Positions 61,598 to 64,000 of a stretch of DNA of 64,000 bases are shown in pieces. Location of the stretch: positions 1,302,001-1,366,000 of the forward strand of contig CP054178.1 in assembly GCA_015709595.1 (NCBI GenBank), given 5' to 3'. Position 1 is the first letter of the stretch; each line of letters starts with the position of its first letter. The notes below the pieces were generated by a model. It ran no database searches and had not been told where the DNA came from. It saw nothing but the letters and a program-made list of their open reading frames with translations. The stretch comes from Phycisphaeraceae bacterium. Lineage in GTDB: Bacteria; Planctomycetota; Phycisphaerae; Phycisphaerales; SM1A02. The translations under genes were made by a program, and so were the position numbers.

Positions 61598-62017
61598 ATG
61601 TGGTCGCCGCCCGACGATTCTCGCACGCTGGTGCTGATCTACGACGGACGATGCGCCTTCTGCGAGCGGAACTCCGCCCGGCTGGTGCGATGGGTCCGGC
61701 GCGGATCGCTGGTGCGGGTGAGCTCCTCCGAACCAGGCGTGCTGGAGCGGTACCCCTCGCTCACGCGGGAGCAATGCGACCGCGCCATGCAGCTGGTGCT
61801 TCCGGACGGCCGCATCGTGTCGGGGGCGCAGGCCGCGGCGGAAGCACTCAAGACCCGCCGCTGGACGGGCTGGCTGGCCAGCGTGTACTACCTGCCGGGG
61901 CTGCGATGGGTGTTCGATCGCCTGTACAACTGGGTCGCGCGGAACCGGTATCGATTCTCTCGCAGCGCGACGGTCTGCACGACCAGTGGCTGCGCGGTCG
62001 CGGCGAAGCGGCCGTAG
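61598..62017 (+). CDS. DCC family (DUF393) thiol-disulfide oxidoreductase-like protein
   Basis: 139 residues from ATG 61598, preceded by GGGAG. The diagnostic DxxCxxC motif is YDGRCAFCERN near residue 15. LVRVSSSEPGVLERYPSL, QLVLPDGRIVSGAQAAAEAL and YYLPGLRWVFDRLYNWVARNRYRF match the family from start to end. Role unknown; disulfide chemistry is suggested by the Cys pair. Confidence 0.88.
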   Translation: MWSPPDDSRTLVLIYDGRCAFCERNSARLVRWVRRGSLVRVSSSEPGVLERYPSLTREQCDRAMQLVLPDGRIVSGAQAAAEALKTRRWTGWLASVYYLPGLRWVFDRLYNWVARNRYRFSRSATVCTTSGCAVAAKRP

Positions 62018-62263
62018 CGCGGGTGCGCACCGCTCGAGTCCGAGGCGTCAGTGGCACGGGCATTCCGCCTGTGAACCCGATTGCAGTGGCGCAGGCGTCC
62101 CGCCTGTGTGCGTCAGTTCACCACCAGATGCGAGAGACTCTCCCGATTCCCGCATTCACCGCCAAGCCGCGGAGAGCACGGACGTCGGAATCGCGGATGA
62201 TTTCTCCCCGCCGCCTCGGTGGCCCCACGGTTCCATATGCCTCTGGGAATTCCAGGACAGTCG
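62018..62263. repeat. spacer with family 3 palindromes
   Basis: 246 bases with no gene. Bases 62091-62107 read GCAGGCG-TCC-CGCCTGT, and 62054-62073 are a degenerate copy (CACGGGCATTCCGCCTGTG). Bases near 62155-62190 resemble the purine-rich 'CACAGAGGCACGGAGG' spacer sequence after thyA. Confidence 0.5.
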
Positions 62264-62725
62264 CTACAGACCGTACTCCGCCCACGAGGTGGGCGTCTCG
62301 GTCACGCGCACGCGCTCCAGCACCAGGTGTCGCGGCAGAGGGTACGCGGCGCCTTCGTCATCGTGGAACACCTGCCCCGACGCGATGGCCGCGGACAGAT
62401 GATCGAACAGGCGCTTCGCCAGCACCTCGGTGGTGGGATCGACGTTGTCGAAGACCACCAGCCGCTGCTCCGACCCCTTGAGCCGCCCGATGAGCGGGTC
62501 GCGGCTGTTGACGGCGAGCGCGTGATCGAACTGGTCAAGATACTCGCTCAGCGCCAGCTTGATCGCCTTGAAGTCGCACACCATGTCGCGCTCGTCCAGC
62601 CGGTCGCTGGCCACGACCACATCCACCCGCCGCGAATGCCCGTGGGGGAAGCGGCAGCGACCCGGATGCTTGGAGAGCACGTGGCCCGTCTCGACGTGGA
62701 ACGACTTGCAGATGCGGTACTTCAT
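62264..62725 (-). CDS. queD: 6-carboxytetrahydropterin synthase
   Basis: 153 residues from ATG 62725; a GTG at 62752 is possible. The motif CRFPHGHSRRV carries the catalytic Cys and two zinc His; a third zinc ligand is His in VETGHVLSKHPG. MVCDFKAIKLAL and LDQFDHALAVN contain the catalytic Asp and His. QueD makes 6-carboxy-tetrahydropterin from dihydroneopterin triphosphate, the first step of queuosine/7-deazaguanine synthesis. Reading order is queC, queE, queD. Confidence 0.9.
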   Translation of the reverse strand: MKYRICKSFHVETGHVLSKHPGRCRFPHGHSRRVDVVVASDRLDERDMVCDFKAIKLALSEYLDQFDHALAVNSRDPLIGRLKGSEQRLVVFDNVDPTTEVLAKRLFDHLSAAIASGQVFHDDEGAAYPLPRHLVLERVRVTETPTSWAEYGL

Positions 62726-62758
62726 GGACGTGGAAGGCGTCGGATGCGCCACGGGGAA

Positions 62759-63541
62759 TCACGTGCCGCGGCGGTGGCCGAAGAGCTCGATGTGCAGACG
62801 GTGACAGTATCGCCACCCGCGGCTGAGACAAAGCCCCAGCACCAGTTGCCGCCTGGCCTCGTCCGGCGGGGTGACGCCCTCGGGCATGAGCAGGATGTCC
62901 TCCTTCGCCCATCCGCGCAGGCGGGCCAGGAGGGATTCGATCTCCGCCGCATCATCCGCGCGGGCGACGACGAACTTGAGCTGCCGCTCGGGGTGGGCGT
63001 CGATCAGTTGCTGCAGCGGCTCGATGTTGAGGCGGCGTTCCTCATGCCGCTTCAACCAGGCGCCATGCTCCGGGCCGGGGGTCGAGTTGGCGAGTTTCGG
63101 GCTGATCGACATCAGGTCGCACGTCACGGGCCGGAGAACCGTGCCTGCTGTCTCGATGGTGATGTGAAACCCCGCCTCGTGGAGTCGGCGCGTGAGTTCC
63201 GTCACCGGCTCGAAGATCATCGGCTCGCCGCCGGTGAGAACGACGTGGCGCACGCCCGACCGCCGCGCTTCATCCACCAGGGAGTCGATCGAGCGTGCCT
63301 CGCCCTCCGGGTTCCAGCTTGCATAGGGCGTGTCGCACCAGGCGCAGCGCAGGTTGCAGCCGCTGACGCGGATGAAGAACGACGGCATTCCGGCGAGTCT
63401 GCCCTCGCCCTGGATGGACGTGAACGTCTCGGCGATGGGAATCGCGTTGTGGATGGCGCGATGCCCCGCGTCGTGCGACGCCCCGACCCCTGCGGCGATC
63501 GAATCCCCGGTCGGTCGTTCTGATCCATCGCGCCCGCTCAT
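62759..63541 (-). CDS. queE: 7-carboxy-7-deazaguanine synthase
   Basis: 260 residues. The radical-SAM motif is [15 protein letters not shown] (CxxxCxxC). [20 protein letters not shown] at the start and [10 protein letters not shown] are typical of QueE. It converts 6-carboxytetrahydropterin to 7-carboxy-7-deazaguanine. ATG 63541 overlaps the queC stop by four bases (ATGA), so the two are coupled. Confidence 0.95.
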   Translation of the reverse strand: MSGRDGSERPTGDSIAAGVGASHDAGHRAIHNAIPIAETFTSIQGEGRLAGMPSFFIRVSGCNLRCAWCDTPYASWNPEGEARSIDSLVDEARRSGVRHVVLTGGEPMIFEPVTELTRRLHEAGFHITIETAGTVLRPVTCDLMSISPKLANSTPGPEHGAWLKRHEERRLNIEPLQQLIDAHPERQLKFVVARADDAAEIESLLARLRGWAKEDILLMPEGVTPPDEARRQLVLGLCLSRGWRYCHRLHIELFGHRRGT

Positions 63542-64000
63542 GGCGCCACCCCGCCGACGTATTCGGTGGGATCCTCCACGCCCGCCTCGAGAAACCCCCG
63601 TGCCCGCAGGCGGCAGCTATCGCACCGCCCGCAGGCGCGGCCGTGCGCATCCGGGTCGTAGCAACTGAACGTCAGCCCGTAATCGACGCCCAACTCCGTC
63701 CCGCGATGAATGATCTGCGACTTGGTCCAATGCACCAGCGGCGCGTGGATGCGCAGCGGGCTGCCGGTGACGCCCGCCTTCGTGCCCAGGTTCGCCACGC
63801 GCTCGAACTGCTCCACGAACTCCGGGCGGCAGTCCGGGTAACCGGAGTAATCCAGCGCGTTGACGCCGATGAAGACATCCCGCGCCCCCAGCGGCTCGGC
63901 GAACGCCACCGCCAGCGACAGGAATACGAGGTTGCGGGCGGGAACGTAGGTGACGGGAATGATCCCGGGAGGAACGCCGTCGCGGGGCACTTCAGCGCCA
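63538..64000 (-). CDS. queC: 7-cyano-7-deazaguanine synthase, truncated at window end
   Basis: The C-terminal 153 residues are visible; the frame stays open to base 64000 so the start lies outside. Landmarks are [63 protein letters not shown] and the zinc cluster [15 protein letters not shown]. QueC converts 7-carboxy-7-deazaguanine to preQ0 with ATP and ammonia. No other queuosine gene is seen within the window. Confidence 0.95.
   Translation of the reverse strand, partial: GAEVPRDGVPPGIIPVTYVPARNLVFLSLAVAFAEPLGARDVFIGVNALDYSGYPDCRPEFVEQFERVANLGTKAGVTGSPLRIHAPLVHWTKSQIIHRGTELGVDYGLTFSCYDPDAHGRACGRCDSCRLRARGFLEAGVEDPTEYVGGVAP

Noticed and set aside
62264-64000. DNA 7-deazaguanine modification (dpd) cluster
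   Set aside because: Only queD, queE and queC are seen, the general preQ0 pathway. No dpdA/B-type genes are present in the window.

Overview
The window is GC-rich bacterial chromosome with densely packed genes on both strands. Several traits suggest a member of the Planctomycetota, probably Phycisphaerae-like: a CHRD protein ending in a PEP-CTERM-like tail, a prepilin-type pseudopilin, membrane proteins with a C-terminal CPxC zinc ribbon, a FlgM-like anti-sigma factor, and a reduced PilM-PilN-PilO-GspE assembly cluster. This placement rests on gene content and style only; no marker gene was searched.

Layout. 0-12 kb: a truncated membrane protein with a glutamine-amidotransferase-like region, a triple PH-domain membrane protein, a TlpA-like thioredoxin, a P2-type cation ATPase, panB, an HtrA protease, an Opp/Dpp-type ATPase, thyA and folA. 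12-15 kb: an ECF sigma / anti-sigma / lipoprotein operon and a CHRD protein. 16-19 kb: an ABC-type AAA ATPase coupled to a DUF4276/TOPRIM-like protein, a candidate defence module. 19-34 kb: S9 peptidase, AbgT transporter, MFS transporter, pseudopilin, RNase HI, a Pmp3-type peptide, esterase, DinB protein, TPP-riboswitch-controlled thiC, and dapB. 34-40 kb: a 31-residue Lys/Ala-rich peptide, ferredoxin, Ada, and exported or membrane proteins. 40-46 kb: the pil/gsp operon. 46-52 kb: a TPR lipoprotein and two amidohydrolase-fold genes. 52-54.3 kb: a controller / putative nuclease / methyltransferase restriction-modification-like island. 54-62 kb: assorted envelope, methyltransferase, FlgM-like, oxidoreductase, ComF and DCC genes. 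62-64 kb: queD-queE-queC, the last cut by the window end.

The non-coding sequence is rich in short palindromes. Three interspersed families of the type stem, 3-4 nt loop, stem can be read directly. One copy lies in frame inside thyA, and one forms the P3 extension of the thiC TPP riboswitch. Heptameric ACTCNNN tandem repeats lie between thyA and folA and again near 25.25 kb.

Two accessory modules look most worth following. One is the convergent restriction-modification-like island, whose presumed nuclease shows a DHH-phosphoesterase-like residue pattern instead of a recognisable restriction-enzyme fold. The other is the ATPase + TOPRIM-like pair at 17-18.8 kb. Both look less GC-rich by eye than their neighbours, consistent with horizontal transfer.
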